Source: Agaricus subrufescens
Lineage: Eukaryota > Basidiomycota > Agaricomycetes > Agaricales > Agaricaceae
Direction: 5' to 3'
Assembly: GCA_029945375.1 (NCBI GenBank)
Contig: CM057062.1
Coordinates: 310,001 to 374,000 of the forward strand
DNA length: 64,000 nt
Part shown: positions 45,951-58,360 of the stretch, piece after piece
Layout: each line of letters starts with the position of its first letter
Position numbering within the stretch: position 1 is the first letter of the stretch
The notes under the pieces: generated by a model
The model's input: the letters and a program-made list of their open reading frames with translations, nothing else
What the model was told of the DNA's origin: nothing
The model's database searches: none
Position numbers and translations under genes: made by a program

Positions 45951-47099
45951 GACTGGGTTATTGGGTTCGACAGATGTTTAACAACCTGTCTTTATAAAGT
46001 GGGAAGAGTCAGGGCGGGAAATTTTAGTACCGGTACCACGTGGATTGAATATCATAGCTTTACTTGCGCACCAATGGCGAAGGGAACTTACGGGTCACTT
46101 CTTACTCTGGAGATCAAGAAGTACATTACATCACTGTAACACATCCAGATCTGTTTCACCGGCATCACCGATAATGTGGGTTTAAAGTTCAGACGTCCCC
46201 ACACTATCGATTCTTTTGAGACTGACAGTGCGGAGAAGGAAGACCAAGAGCCGAGCGTATCAACCATCTCTAAGTGCGAAGCATGCGAAGAGCTGCCGTT
46301 GTCTGAACAACGTATTGATTTACGTATTCTGGCCCAATTTGTCACTCAGAGACACCATGTACTACACGGCGTGTAGTTTCTGAAAATTGATCAGCCCGAG
46401 CGCTGGCTGCAAAGATAATCTCCGCTTACACCCACAATCATGCGGTTATTTAAGTGTTCCTGGAGAATATATCTTTTCTTTTTCCTCCTCGTTTGGTGTT
46501 GATGGACAACTGACAGATGGTGATTCAGTGGTATACTTTCCACAGCCCTGATAGCACATGACATGGACTCACTTTGATGATACCATATTCCTATACCGGA
46601 GATACGCCACTTCCACCTGAAGAAATCGGGAAGACGGTGGAGGAAGGGGTGCTTGCCAGGACTGTACTAGTCTTCAGGTCCTGACAGCAGCTCCCCCGGG
46701 GTATTCATAATAACCGTCTTAAGTACATAGTCGATCACTCGGATTGTGATTGACTGTCCTTCGTGTTTCTAGCAATGTCACGGTGCAGCCAGATAGTCTT
46801 CTCGAACGAAACACTGTCCTCGGAGTTGAACCGGCTTTAATTTTAACCGGATGGTAAAATTATTCCCACGGATTTGTATGTCACATACTCATGATCAATG
46901 AAAAGAAACAACGGGAGAAGTCTCGACCCCGTTTAGAACGTGGAGTGAAAGACAAATAAGATAAGATTCCTTGTTTACATAGTAATTCAAATTACTCGTG
47001 GGTGAGAAGAGATTTGAGGGCCAACCACCCGTGGTAGCGCAGTGACTAGTACATGATACCAACTTGAAATATCTATTAAAATTTGAACATACGGCGCAA
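45951..47099. other. Gap without recognised gene
   Basis: About 1.1 kb between methyltransferase copies. A 66-codon plus-strand frame (46176-46376; KCEACEELPLSEQR) shows no family match. No repeat or RNA gene recognised. Confidence 0.4.
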
Positions 47100-48116
47100 T
47101 TAAGCTAGAGGCTTCTGCGCAATGAAAGCCCAGTACGGCAGATAGGTCTCTGGTGTCGTCTCGCAAAGCCTCACAAAATCCCCAACAACAGTGTCGTACT
47201 CCTCTCCACTGGATACCAGACCCAAACCGCCTTCTTGCATGACAGGACTCTTGATAGCGGTGTAAAAATCAAGGGCAGTCTTCAAGCACCTTGAACCATG
47301 TTCACCTGCCCAAGGACCCATTGGAAATCCCCGTTCATAGGTTGTCACGTTTATGAAACCGCATTCCTCAAGCCAAGACTGAAGATGGTCGGTGACGTCA
47401 ACGACAACGTGCCTGGCTTGAGATAACCTATGTCTGAGCGTAAAAGCCTTGTGCTCTCGTAGTTCCTTCAAAGGCGACTTGAGTACGCTAGATGTTTCGA
47501 AGAGTTGTATGTATCCTCCTGGGATGAGTGCTCTATACATTTCGGACAGAGCAACTTTCCATTGAGAGGTTTGAAGTGCGAGTACCAAGAGGCGTTGATG
47601 GATCAGAGTTATTGTGTTACTCCAATCCTGAGGGAGAGATGTAACAGAATTGTGGGTGAATGTTATATTGGAAGGGTGATCGGGAGGGAACATTCGCGTA
47701 GAAATGTCAATACCACGAAGGTCAGTTGTTGGGGGAAGTTCCTTTGCGACAGAGAGCAGCCAGTGGCCTACTCATTTCAATTTGTTATATAAAATATGGA
47801 TCTGACCACTTGAACCAAATGCGTACCTGAGCCTGATCCATTGTCGAGTACGGTATCTCCGTCTTTCAAACTAATTGGTGCCCAGATCAGCTTGTTATCA
47901 AAAATCTGGTTAATCGCTTGACTCTGCTCGTTAAGCCTTATCACAAAAAAGAATTGTCAGTTGCAGGCTTCTAAAATATCAATGGTTATCTCACCTGTGT
48001 CTCTCGAGATCGTCGGCGGGGAGCATGTATTTGTAGTCAGAAAGATCTGATACGTAGTACCTTGCTACATCAGCCTCTGTAGATACTCTTGGAAAATCGA
48101 CCTGTGATAGCAACAT
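47100..48116 (-). CDS. SAM-dependent methyltransferase, copy 3
   Basis: Third intact paralogue, 299 residues from exons 48116-47995, 47936-47827 and 47767-47100 (122, 110 and 668 bp). Exon 1 gives ARYYVSDLSDYKYMLPADDL; motif I reads DTVLDNGSGSG and crosses the intron. YRALIPGGYIQLFE and LDFYTAIKSPVMQEGG follow. It is the most diverged of the three, with HQRLLVLALQTSQW and an LRHRLSQARHVVVDVTDH segment one residue shorter. Substrate unknown; all SAM-binding signatures are intact. Confidence 0.9.
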
Positions 48117-50258
48117 GAATTGTACAGGTGTCCAAGACGCAGTGGAAGGGAGAGCACCCAGTCCGGACGTATAAGTAGATGAGGCATGAGAATTTTAACA
48201 TCTCGATCATGTTCGTGCCTCAAGGAGAAATGTACTCTATATCCTGTCGGATCTTTAAATTTTGAGATCATTAAGAGAAAGCCCACATCACCGCGGACCA
48301 CAAGCAGATCTTTTTGAGCTGGATGCCAAAATTTTACCTACAGTAAAATCGGCCAAAGATAACCCAAGTAGAGGGATTTTACAAACATTTTCCCCCACAC
48401 TATCATTGATCCTGACACCTGGGAGAAGGGTGGCAAAGTGTTGCGCATGTCAACCAGCTGAGGCGATCACCTGGAGTCAAATATGGTGTATTTTCATCGC
48501 TAATCCTAACGGAGAACAAGAGCTGGCATGCTGTTCACGCACACGCGATGAGACGAATTCAGGGAAGTGATAGACATGAAGAAGGGACATCGTTCCACCA
48601 AGTGATTTTGTGAGCTATGATTCAACTGGTGACAAAGAAACACTCCTGCCAGTGCTATCCATTCCTGCTATCAGTTCATAATAGCAATCGACTGACATTT
48701 CCACTCTGACAATGGTTAGCCATCCCACATATCACCGAGGCAAAGGCAAGATCTCGACCTTACTACTGATTTGAATGGCCTGATACACTGATCACCATAC
48801 TTTGTTACCTCCCTCTGGAAATTTATTTCTGGCACACATTCAATGCCATTTGATCACTGATCATGAGCAATTTCCTAGACCGGAATTAGACGCAAACTTG
48901 TTGCCAAAAATAGCACCTTACCGTATAATTGACTTCTGGCCGAGATTTCGGCTCAAACGCATCAAGTTCGACTAAGGAATCATCTCCATCCAAGCACCCC
49001 TATCGGTAAATCCATGTATCAAGTTCGGCTAGGACGACATGAGAGTGAGACAGTTGAGGAGAGAGTAAGGAGAGGGTAAGGAGAGAGCCTTGATGTCTAT
49101 AAGATCATAAAAGTTGAGAACAGGAGAACAGTCGTTGTAATTCCGTGATGTGTGGTCCCCATTGAATACCGCTCGAACCCCCCTGGATGACCGTCTCACC
49201 CGCACCGAGTGTAACCGCACTGGGAAGGTCCCAAAAGGATTCTCATGTTGAATAGCTTATAATATCCAGAAATTGTGACAAAATTACTTCCCATCACGTA
49301 TGAAATGCGTTATCGTGCCTCACCAGGTGACTGGATTCTTTTCTTATTATATGTACATACATCACGGACATGCCGTCTAGACAGCATCTAGACCTTGACG
49401 CGCGAGGCGCGAGGCTCTCATCCTTAATATCCATGGCGTATGGCCCAACCTCGCAACTCATAATATCTCGCCAAAATCTCACATAGGTAGTAGTTGATTC
49501 TGCAACCTCTAGCCGCTAACCAGATTCGTCAGCGTCTTGAGAGATGGTTCGCTGTAAATACTCTATCGGGTGGATGCTACAGAGGAAATCTTACCAAACA
49601 TAGAGTACCCAGAGTGTTCATCCTCTCTTCTACCGGTCGTAGACATTGTTCCTGAGGAACAATGGGTAAATCAAACGTATGATGGTCCAAGCCACTGGGC
49701 TCTTGACTCTGGCGACCCGGAGCCACCATTCGTTGTGTCTCTTGATGTATCATATAACAGTATGCTCTAAGGCTGAGCTCATACTAGATTTATTGGAGCA
49801 CTCGCACTACATGCAAGCACCAGAATGCGTTTAAGATGGTCAATCGCGAGCAAATGGCACTCTCAAGGTCTTATCCTTGTAATTTCATGGCTCTAATTAT
49901 TTAATGAGCACATCGTGGCCGATGCCCCTTCAGGAGAAAGAGGGTAAACATGTATTGATCGTGTTATTTTACTAGTCGTTGGTAGAATCTGATAAGATGA
50001 TGTTTGTGTCATGGTCACAGTGCAAGGCCGTAGGCTGTTTTATCAGCGGACTCAACCTCATCATTAGAATTGTAAGCAATGATAGGGAAAACGTGACCGG
50101 AAGATGCCCACCCTAAATTTCCATTTGTGAACCTAAATTTTTGATACCCAAGAGCCGAGATCTCGTTGCTGACGACGACCAGCCCGAATCTGATTCTGTG
50201 AGCTCGCTGTCTGCGACGATGTCCCCTGCTCTCACTCACAACCTTGTTATCAGACGAT
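48117..50258. other. 2.1-kb gap before eIF3a
   Basis: No supported gene. A 66-codon acidic frame at 49570-49770 (ATEEILPNIEYPECSSS) is the best of several weak frames but has no partner exons that I can join. Purine-rich repeats lie near 49050-49085. The last few hundred bases must hold the eIF3a promoter. Confidence 0.4.
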
Positions 50259-53200
50259 ATGGCGCCGTTCTCAAAACCTGAAACGGTACTGCGCCAGGCA
50301 GAAGGCCTCGTATCTGTCGGCCAGTCCCATGCCGCCCTCCAGTCCCTCACCGAAATGTTCGCCTCAAAACGTTTCCGATCGACCCCGTTGGCGACTCTGG
50401 AGCCAATCATGAACCGCTTCATAGATCTTTGCGTAGAGATGCGCCGAGGTCGCACCGCCAAAGAAGGCCTGATGCAATACAAAAACATTGCGCAAAACTC
50501 GAGCGTGCAAAGCATCGAAGTGATCATCAGCCGATTTATACAACTGTCGGATGCAAAAGTAAAAGAGGCTCAACAACAAGCTGCAGTCGCTGTCGATGTA
50601 GACGACTTAGAGGCCAGTGAGACCCCGGAGAGCATTCTTCTCGGTGCTGTAAGCGGCGATCAGAGCAAGGACCGGACGGACCGAGCCCTCGTCACTCCTT
50701 GGCTCAAATTTCTGTGGGAGAGCTACCGCACTTCCCTTGAAACTCTCAAAAATAACGCCCGGTTAGAGGCCATATACCAGGTCCGTACCCCCTTTATGAC
50801 TCGGATCGCACCCTAACACAGCTTTTTAGCAAGTTGCCCAACATGCTTTCAAATTTTGTCTCAAATACAATCGAAAAGTCGAGTTTCGTCGCTTATGCGA
50901 GACTCTTCGCCTGCACCTTTCCAATGTAGCAAAATATTCGCATCAGCAGCATTCTATCAACCTGTCAGACCCTGATACCCTTCAACATCACCTTGATACT
51001 CGTTTTGCTCAACTCAACACTTCCGTCGAACTTGAGCTGTGGCAAGAGGCTTTCCGTTCCGTGGAGGATGTTCATAATCTGCTTACACTTGCCAAAAAGG
51101 CACCTCGCCCTGCGATGATGGCCAACTATTATGAAAAACTCACCAAAATCTTCCTCATGTCCGGGAATGCCCTTTACCATGCCGCCGCCTGGGGCAGGTA
51201 TTATGCCATCGTTACCAATATCGGTGGCAAGTCGGAAGAGGAAATGAGTCGGTTGGCCGGACAAGTTCTGGTTAGCACTCTCGCGGTACCGGTTGGACTA
51301 CATACCGAAGTACAGGATGAGCTCAAGGGCAAGAATGCTCGTTTGACTGCCCTCCTCGGTCTCACTCGTATGCCGACTCGCTCAGGTTTGCTCAAGGATG
51401 CGGTTAGTGTTTCTCCTTCCAACGCTCGTTAGGGTACTGATCTGTATTTTTAGCTTTCACGCGACGTCCTTAAACTTTCCCCACCTTCCATCAAGTCTCT
51501 CTACCAGATCCTTGAAGTCACCTTTGATCCTCTCTCTCTCTGTACCACCATAGCTCCTCTTCTACAGACGCTTTCCGCTGATGCCCCCTACGCTCCCTAT
51601 CTACCTTTACTTCAACGTGCCCTTCTTTCTCGTCTTCTCAACCAACTCTCTCAGGTTTATTCGACTGTCAAGGTTGATACTATCTTTGAACTCGTGGAAC
51701 CATTGAACATCAAAACTGAGGAAGGCCAAAAATCCATATTCAACCCGGAAGAAATCGAGGCATATATAATGGGTTGCGCACGCCGCGGTGAATTAGATAT
51801 TCGCGTCGATCACAAAGTTGGGAGCATCACTTTTGTTGACGATGCATACCGTATTGCGGATGAAGCATCTATCGCGTCTAGTTCTAAAACCCGTGAAACG
51901 ACGATTCAGCCTTCTCTTGCTGAAAATGTACGCACGCGACTTAGCAAGATTGCTACCTCGCTTCATCATACTATCCAAGTTCTTGATTGTGAGCCGGTCC
52001 GTTCTTCACGAGAAGAACAGGATGCTCGGTTTAAGGAAGTTGTGGCGGCTGTTGAGGCTGAACGTAAAGCTTTGCAGATTAAACGAGCGCTTGTAGCGAG
52101 GAGGAGAGAGTTAGTGAGTGAATTGACCGTGAGGAAGGAGAAGGAGGAAAGCAGTAGGCGGGCTGAGATTAGTAGAAGGGAGAAGGAAGAGGAGAGTAAA
52201 AGACAGAGAGAAGAGACACGAAGGAGGGAGGTTGAAAGGACTAAGAAAGAGATTGAGAGCATCAGGATTGACGAAGCGAAGAAATATGCTCAGTCGTTGG
52301 TGGATAAAGGCATTTTGAAGGCAAACGACGTTGATGTGAGTAGCTTCCGCTTTAAATTCAAGTAGCCGAATCCTGATCATATGTTCACAGAAATTGGATA
52401 ACTACGATACCGAGGGTTTGATTGGTATGCAGGTTGCGCAATTGGAGAAGGAGAAGAAGGAGATGAATGAACGTCTTCGTATCATCGCGAAACGGATTGA
52501 TCATACTGAGCGTGCAAAAAGGAAGGAAGAACGGCCTCTCTTGGCTAAAGATTATGATGAACAACAGAGGCTCGATCGCACAACGTTCGAGGCGGTGCAA
52601 CATCAACGGAAGGAGACGTCTAAGCAAGCTCATAAAGAGGATCTTGAGACGAAGGCGAGGTTGAAACGCATGATGGGCGAATATGAAACATGGAAACAGG
52701 TGTTAGTTGAGAAGAAGGGTGACGCTTACAAGAAGAAAGTGGAAGCTGCTAACAAGAAGATTGAGCAGGAGAAGGCGAAGAGGAAGGCTGCTGTTGTTAA
52801 AGCTTGGGAGGAGGAAAATGCCCGGAGGGAACAGGAGGAGGCGGAGATAAGGGCAAGAGAGGAAGAAGAGCGCAAGCAAGAAGAAGGTAGGTTGTTTCTG
52901 AAATACAGTACCAGTTTCTTTTCTAACCTCCTATGTTTTCTTCAGCCCGTCACGCAGAAGAAGAGCGCCTCCGCAGAGAAGAAGAAGAACGACTTGCTGC
53001 TGAAGAAGCTGCTCGTAAGAAGAAAGAAGACGAAGCTCTTGCTCAACGTGCCCAACGTGAGAAGGAGCGACAGGAAGCTATGGAAAAGGCGCGTCTCCAG
53101 CAACAACGAGAAGACGAAGCAGAGGAACGCAGACGACAACGTCGTGCAGAGGAGAAGGAAAGGGAGTCCGCCGACAGGAAATTTGGTTCGTCACGTGGGC

Positions 53201-53562
53201 CGCCGGCTATTCGTGCTGCAAATGGACAAGAACCTGCTTGGAGGAGGAGTGTTTCTGGGGCTGGTGTGGCTAGATCGGCAGCGGAGCCGTCGAGTAGACC
53301 TGAAAGTCCCGCGCCGGCTGCTGCCGCACCAGCCAGGTATAGGCCGGGCGGTTTGGGTGGTGGTAGTTCATGGCGAGATCGAGAAGCAGCCAAGGCAGCA
53401 GCTGCGTCCACAGGTGGTCCCGCCTCACCGAGGACTACACAGTCTGCTTTACCACCTGCGAGAGACGAAACAAAGAAAGACGATGATGGATTCCAAACTG
53501 TGGGTAGGAGCAGTGGAGGCACCTGGAAGTCGAAACGGGTACAAGCTAGCGGAGGGCGTTAA
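50259..53562 (+). CDS. TIF32: Translation initiation factor eIF3 subunit a
   Basis: Largest scaffold subunit of eIF3, which loads the 40S ribosome with initiator tRNA and mRNA. Exons 50259-50780, 50830-51402, 51454-52335, 52391-52886 and 52946-53562 join in phase to 1029 residues. The N-terminal MAPFSKPETVLRQAEGLVSV with LQSLTEMFASKRFRSTPLAT is a clear family signature; WQEAFRSVEDVHNLL follows. A PCI domain (about 320-530) ends in a winged-helix part (EAYIMGCARRGELDIRVDHK). From about 600 to 880 a long charged helix, rich in Arg, Glu and Lys, would form the spectrin-like eIF3b-binding region. The tail is Ser/Ala/Pro-rich and closes with DDGFQTVGRSSGGTWKSKR. The ATG at 50259 gives the conserved N-terminus. 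Highly conserved housekeeping gene. Confidence 0.97.
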
Positions 53563-54534
53563 GTTTTTTTCTTCTTTTTACCATTCGATACATTGTACTT
53601 TTCTGTATATCCTCTTGCCTACCGAGTCTGTGTTTGTTTTTTGTTCCTGTTTCTACTTCGTTACTGTCGACTCATCTTGACATGTTTTTCGCCGTTTTGT
53701 ATCATTTGCAAATATGCGTTGCATTGTGTAGGATTGGTTAGTGATTGGTTTTGACTTTTGGTTTTCTTTTCCGTCTCCCGTTCGTGGCGCAATGTATGAT
53801 ACGCATACTCGTTCTCACTAATATTTGTCTTTGTCATGGGGTTGGTGTGGGGCTGCGAGATGGAATAGTGTTTATCTAAATATCTACCACTCAAGGGCAT
53901 AGTTTCGACAGAAACTCTACGAGCGTCTCTATTCCAGCAAAACACTGATCACTGCTGTTTCACTAGGAACCAATTTTTTTTCTTCTCAACATCGGCCTTG
54001 AAAGCTTGAAGCCTGGCTAGTAACTCCTGAATACTCCTGCGGCCCGGTGATTGCGGTGTTTCAGTGTCTCGAAGCGGAACCGATGAAGATTCGAACTACG
54101 AGGGGGTAACTGGGTTGGCGAGTTGGCTTTATGAGCCTCAAGACCTCCGTTCGTACTACTGCTGGATATATCCCTGAAACTGTAGCCGCTTTCTTCTGCG
54201 AGCGCCGAGCATCGAGCAAGTCCCAAAAAGTCGTTTCAAGTGGTGTCACGTGGATTATGTGGCGTCAGTTCTTCTTTTCGAAAATCTTATTTATGTAACT
54301 CGAACTGCATTCGCGAGTCTTTATGGATCGAAAGACTCTTCTCCATACCGCTAGATCTTGAGATCTACACATGTAACTGGAGTCAGTCTGGTTGCGGTGG
54401 TCGGCTCATGTTGTGCCACGTGCATTATGTTGCGTCTTTCGTTCCTTTATTTGGAATAGGTGTTGTACATCTTTGTGTATGTGGGTACTTTTCTTTACTT
54501 ACTGTCCTTCCTAACAACGCGTCGTTTCCTAACC
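53563..54534. other. Gap between eIF3a and the 120-aa gene family
   Basis: T-rich 3' untranslated DNA of eIF3a followed by unassigned sequence. No gene. Confidence 0.45.
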
Positions 54535-54950
54535 ATGTACACTGTAGTCCATTACCGTTGCGGTGGCTTTGTTATCAGTCACAAAGCTGCCGCCGAATGG
54601 GCATCGCGTATTACAGGCAAAACATACACGGAACGCCAATCATGGAGTATTGAAACCGCCATTCGACCCAAGGCTCGCGCCTTTAATGCTGACTTTCAGA
54701 TCTTTAACCCGACTGAATGCGAGATGGCATATATAGTTATTACACAAACAGAGAAGCTCGTAGGTTATAAGATGGGCAACCCCATACCACCATTTCCAGA
54801 AGGCGAGAGGGAGGCTATGGCCAAACCATTGCTTGAGACCGAAGGTCAGTTGATCACGTTCAATGAACTAGACTACTGATCTGACTAGAGGTTGTAGGAG
54901 TGACTGATTACGTGTTTCAAACACTGCGTTCGAGCATCCGAATTGCTTGA
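54535..54950 (+). CDS. Orphan 120-aa protein family, copy 1
   Basis: I do not recognise the family, but six related sequences lie within 7 kb, so it is a real multicopy gene. Exons 54535-54844 and 54898-54950 give 120 residues. An open frame continues past the donor and stops in the intron, yet the same phase-1 donor and a downstream gag-tgac-gattac exon (VTDYVF) recur in the intact copies, which supports the splice. Sequence blocks are RCGGFVISHKAAAEWASRIT, GKTYTERQSWSIETAIRPKA, CEMAYIVITQTEKLVGYKMG and PPFPEGEREAMAKPLL. No signal peptide or membrane segment; a compact alpha/beta protein is likely. Confidence 0.72.
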
Positions 54951-55077
54951 TTGAGTTGGGGAGGTCAATATGTTTCTTAGTTGTCTCGTTATAAAAAGGT
55001 CATTCAAAAACCTCTATTCTAATTTGTATCTCCATCTTGTCTGCCACATACTCTTGGTTGCCCGTTACAAAAATACT

Positions 55078-55236
55078 GACACAGGATGCAAGAGAAGTAC
55101 GTACGATGTTGTAGCAAAAACGAGGCCCTGTCAATCACCTCTTTGTCGGGTATGCGTAATGGAACACATTTCCATAACATGGGTGTCCCTAACGCAACCC
55201 ATATGAAATGGGATGTCACTAAGCTCAGGACTAAGG
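55078..55236 (-). pseudogene. Fragment of the F-box protein gene
   Basis: About 160 bp is nearly the same as 62450-62605, inside the F-box gene (minus strand). Its minus strand reads LGTPMLWKCVPLRIPDKE, against LGTPKLWKYVPLCIPDQE. It sits downstream of orphan copy 1 just as the F-box gene sits downstream of orphan copy 3, with some 1.2 kb missing in between. It is a shrunken duplicate, not a gene. Confidence 0.85.
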
Positions 55237-55506
55237 AGATGCCATCTGATTTTTTTTGTTCCCTTTGATAATGTCGCGACGCGCCCCTCTCCTGTATGTC
55301 CCTCTATGGTAATTTCTATGACATGTGATCTAGGTTATTTACCTACTGAAACGTTGGTCCCCCCACCCGGTATATAACCGTAAATGACCATGTTTTTTTA
55401 CCGGGATAAAACCTCATGGGAAAAAACCTGAGGGTTTATCCGCAGCCCTAGTCTTTCCCTTCCGAACACCACTCCCCCCTGCGAGTTTACCCATCGTCTT
55501 CTAGGC

Positions 55507-55566
55507 ATGTTCACTGTAGTCCATCACCGTTGCGGTGGCTTTTTGATCAGTCCTAAAGTTGCCGCC
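55507..55566 (+). pseudogene. Orphan family relic, first exon only
   Basis: ATG 55507 opens FTVVHHRCGGFLISPKVAAA, matching the N-terminus of the orphan family, then breaks off at a MITE-derived sequence. The insertion or an associated deletion destroyed the copy. Confidence 0.75.
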
Positions 55567-55567
55567 G

Positions 55568-55645
55568 CAAACCTATACTTTGTTCGTGTTTGGTCGAGTC
55601 CGCTATAGGACGTACGCACGTGAGTCGGCTGGGAAGGAGCCTGAC
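55568..55645 (-). mobile_element. Truncated relative of the 117-bp MITE
   Basis: The minus strand from about 55645 reads caggctccttcccagccgac and then tcacgtgcgtacgtcctat, matching the first 50 bp of the element at 58929-59045 with a few changes. The other arm is missing. It interrupts an orphan-family copy. Confidence 0.7.
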
Positions 55646-55689
55646 CGAAACCTACAACACAGAAACGAAAAGTATCCAATATTGGTGAT

Positions 55690-56039
55690 GTCGGAGTGGT
55701 TTTGTCATCAGTCCAGAAACTGATACTGACTGGGCATCTCGTATTACTGGCAAACGATTGGATGTTAAAAGGTTAGGGGGCACCCTGTTTGCCATTCAAG
55801 ACAACTTGGTTCGACCATTCCACGTCGAATTTAACATGATTAGAGATAGCTTGGATGATATGACGTACATGTTGGTCACACAATCTGAGAGGCTTCTAAG
55901 GTACAAGAAGGACGGCCTTGTGCAACTGTTTGAAGAAGGCGAGAGGGAGGCTATGACTAAAGTATTGCTAGAGGATGACGGTCAGTCTGCTGGGATTAGC
56001 TTGTGGGAGTATCTGTTTGACGGATTATCACAGGAGTGA
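55690..56039 (+). pseudogene. Orphan family relic, diverged
   Basis: Recognisable by DWASRITGKRLDVKRLGG near the start, then MTYMLVTQSERLLRYKKDGL and FEEGEREAMTKVLLEDDG before the conserved phase-1 donor. The 5' end lies in another frame (FVISPETD is recoverable only by changing frame) and the second exon has an early stop (VTD followed by TAA). The central part has diverged far more than the ends. A shortened protein from ATG 55758 is conceivable but unlikely. Confidence 0.65.
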
Positions 56040-56103
56040 CCGACTAAATATTTAAGACAGTTCATGTAGGAGTCTGTCACACAGAAACGGAGAATGTTCA
56101 TCA

Positions 56104-56410
56104 TTAGCGATGGAGGGAGGGGTTTGTACTCAGCCCCGAAACGGCCGCTGACTGGGCATCTCGCATTACCGGCAAACCATTGAATGTTGAAAATTTGGGT
56201 GGGCACTTGATTTACTATTCAAGTCAAGCTCCGACCTTTCAAAAGTTGGATTCAACCTTATTGGAGATAGTTTGCAGGAAATGTAGTATTTATTGGTTAC
56301 GCAATCCGAGAGGCTCCTAGGATACAAGGACAGCCCTGGGCCAGATCTCGAAGAGGGCAAGAAGGAAGCTATGGCTAGACCATTACTAGGGAGCGAAGGG
56401 GTCAGTTTAC
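56104..56410 (+). pseudogene. Orphan family relic, decayed
   Basis: Begins like the previous relic (PETAADWASRITGKPLNVEN, allowing one frame change) and keeps RNPRGS and GQISKRARRKLWLDHY as out-of-frame echoes of the C-terminus. Several stops. The most decayed visible copy. Confidence 0.6.
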
Positions 56411-57462
56411 TGCTATACGCTACTTTATTTGACTTCTGGTGTCATATGAGTGACTGACTATATATTCAAGACAGTCCATATGGGAATCGTAGTTGCGTGA
56501 AACAGCTTATAAAACCGATAATTTATATGATTGTCTGGTCACTATAAGATAAACTGATAACAATAACAATCTTCAAGTTCGAGTTGATTTTACATCTACT
56601 AGAGTCTGGCGGAACTAAGAGTAGCCATGGAGCCTCTTTCATTCCCTCGAAAACCTTCGTTTTAAATCGTGAAATTCTCTTGAGCATCTTTGATCTATCA
56701 TCTCCAAAATCAATCTACCGACTAGTCTAATCAAGTCTAAACATGCTCCGCTCTCGCGCGGAAGATATGTCCCATCACGAAGTAAACATATGACATATCG
56801 GACGATTATAGTTCTTCAGTGGTACAAATAAGAAACCAATTCGAAGTCGCTGTTTATTAGCCGGTGGCAGTTGTACAAGCCTATGTCTGGTGTTTATCCG
56901 ATATTAACAAAATCATGCTACACAAAACATGCAAGAATCCAGGATTACAGCCGACAATGAAATTAAAATTTAGAGTTGAACAATAAATCTCATGCCGCTT
57001 TTTAACAATTTTCTCCGGCTCAAAAGTCTCTATCTGATCAGTTCGGCTTATCATCGAATAACAACCAGAAAGACAACCCATGAACCAAGGTAAACTGGCA
57101 TGTGCTTCCAACCCCTGCAGTGTCCTGAGGTCCCTCCTCCTCTTATCCTCCCAAATGTTTACACTTCAAGCAACGAAAAACCGTTTACTTCCCACCAAGA
57201 CTAATTCTTCTAGACATTTCTTTACTCACCTTGATCAGCTGCCTGAGTCTTTCGGCCCATAGCCCCAAATGCTGATGCTGTCCATTCAGGTTAGGACAGG
57301 CAAATGAAAAACAGTTTGGCGGAATCAGTGTAAGCAAGGACGACAGTACCGACATCACCAATCACTAATCCCCCACCATAAATAAAACATCCCTTACAGC
57401 GATTACGGGTTACCTTTTCCAAAACTCTCCTATATTTTGATTCTCTCTCTCTCTTATGGTGT
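56411..57462. other. Gap without recognised gene
   Basis: Intergenic DNA between the orphan relics and the nuclease-like gene; only short frames without motifs on either strand. Confidence 0.4.
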
Positions 57463-58360
57463 ATGCGTACCATAAACTTTTATCCTTCTCCGAGTGGAAT
57501 ATACGTTGTTCCTACGAGGTATCATGAGCGAGGCCCTGAGCTTACGAGTTCTCATCAGGGCTCAGTCTTCCTCAGACACGTGAACCTCGTGGTTGAAGGT
57601 TATTTAAGCACAAGAAACACCAGTGGCAAAATTATCAAGCTTGATCTGATGGACCGATCATACCTCCCTCCCCGGCTTCAAGTTGAGAATCCAACAGTCG
57701 ACGAAATTATTGAACAGATCGACCCATGGATCTTTTATCAACTTTGTTCAACAATTGATAATGTCCATTACGAACATCAACTATACGGGATCTTTAATGC
57801 ATACCTTGCATCTGTGTTTCCGCTGAGAAGACGTTTTATGATAGTTCCTCAATTCCTCCTCCGGCGGGTAGTTGAACCAGATGATATTGATAGTTATCTT
57901 TCCAACGTATCATTTGGGTCCACGGGTGGCTTTCATGAATCCAGAGATCTCTGTTTGTATCATTCTGCTCTGAACTACAATAGAATTGTGTGCTAATATA
58001 TCCACCGCAGCTGGCAGCGAGAACTCCAAGCTTTATCCTGATTTTGCGGTTGTCAAGGTCACGCCACATCCCAACGGTGTACGAGCTCATCGTATAGTTG
58101 CTCTCGTTGAGGTCAAGCGAGTTGATGAAACTACATCCTGGGCAACGCAACAGTGTACCGATTATCTACAACAAGCCCAGGAGCATCCATCTAGGAGGGA
58201 AGACCTTTGTTGCTATCTCATACAGGGGAGAAGCGTCCATGTCATGCAGACAGGAGCTGAAGATCCTGACAATCCGGAATGGTTTGATATCTTTAGTCAG
58301 GGTGATCCATTGACGAGGAAATTATGCACCATTGCCCGTGATGAGTGGAACGAGGTGTAA
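57463..58360 (+). CDS. PD-(D/E)XK nuclease-like protein
   Basis: Two exons (57463-57925 and 58011-58360) join in phase 1 to 270 residues. The C-terminal half has the pattern of the restriction-endonuclease fold: E104 in an amphipathic helix (HYEHQLYGIFNAYLASVF), D165 in KLYPDFAVVKV, then E188-V-K190 in IVALVEVKRV, followed by a helix with TQQCTDYLQQAQEH, the usual alpha-beta order. The spacing from D165 to E188 (23 residues) fits. The N-terminal 85 residues are unassigned. Similar orphan nuclease-fold proteins are scattered in agaricomycetes, sometimes near mobile DNA; function unknown. It might be a dead transposon nuclease or a host protein. The frame is intact and the second exon strongly protein-like. 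Confidence 0.7.

Noticed and set aside
3927..48116. One large biosynthetic gene cluster joining terpene synthases and methyltransferases
   Set aside because: Housekeeping genes and a 14.8-kb transposon separate them, and no P450, oxidase, transporter or regulator is present.
53043..53522. 159-codon minus-strand frame inside eIF3a
   Set aside because: Antisense shadow of the repetitive charged helix and Ala/Pro tail.
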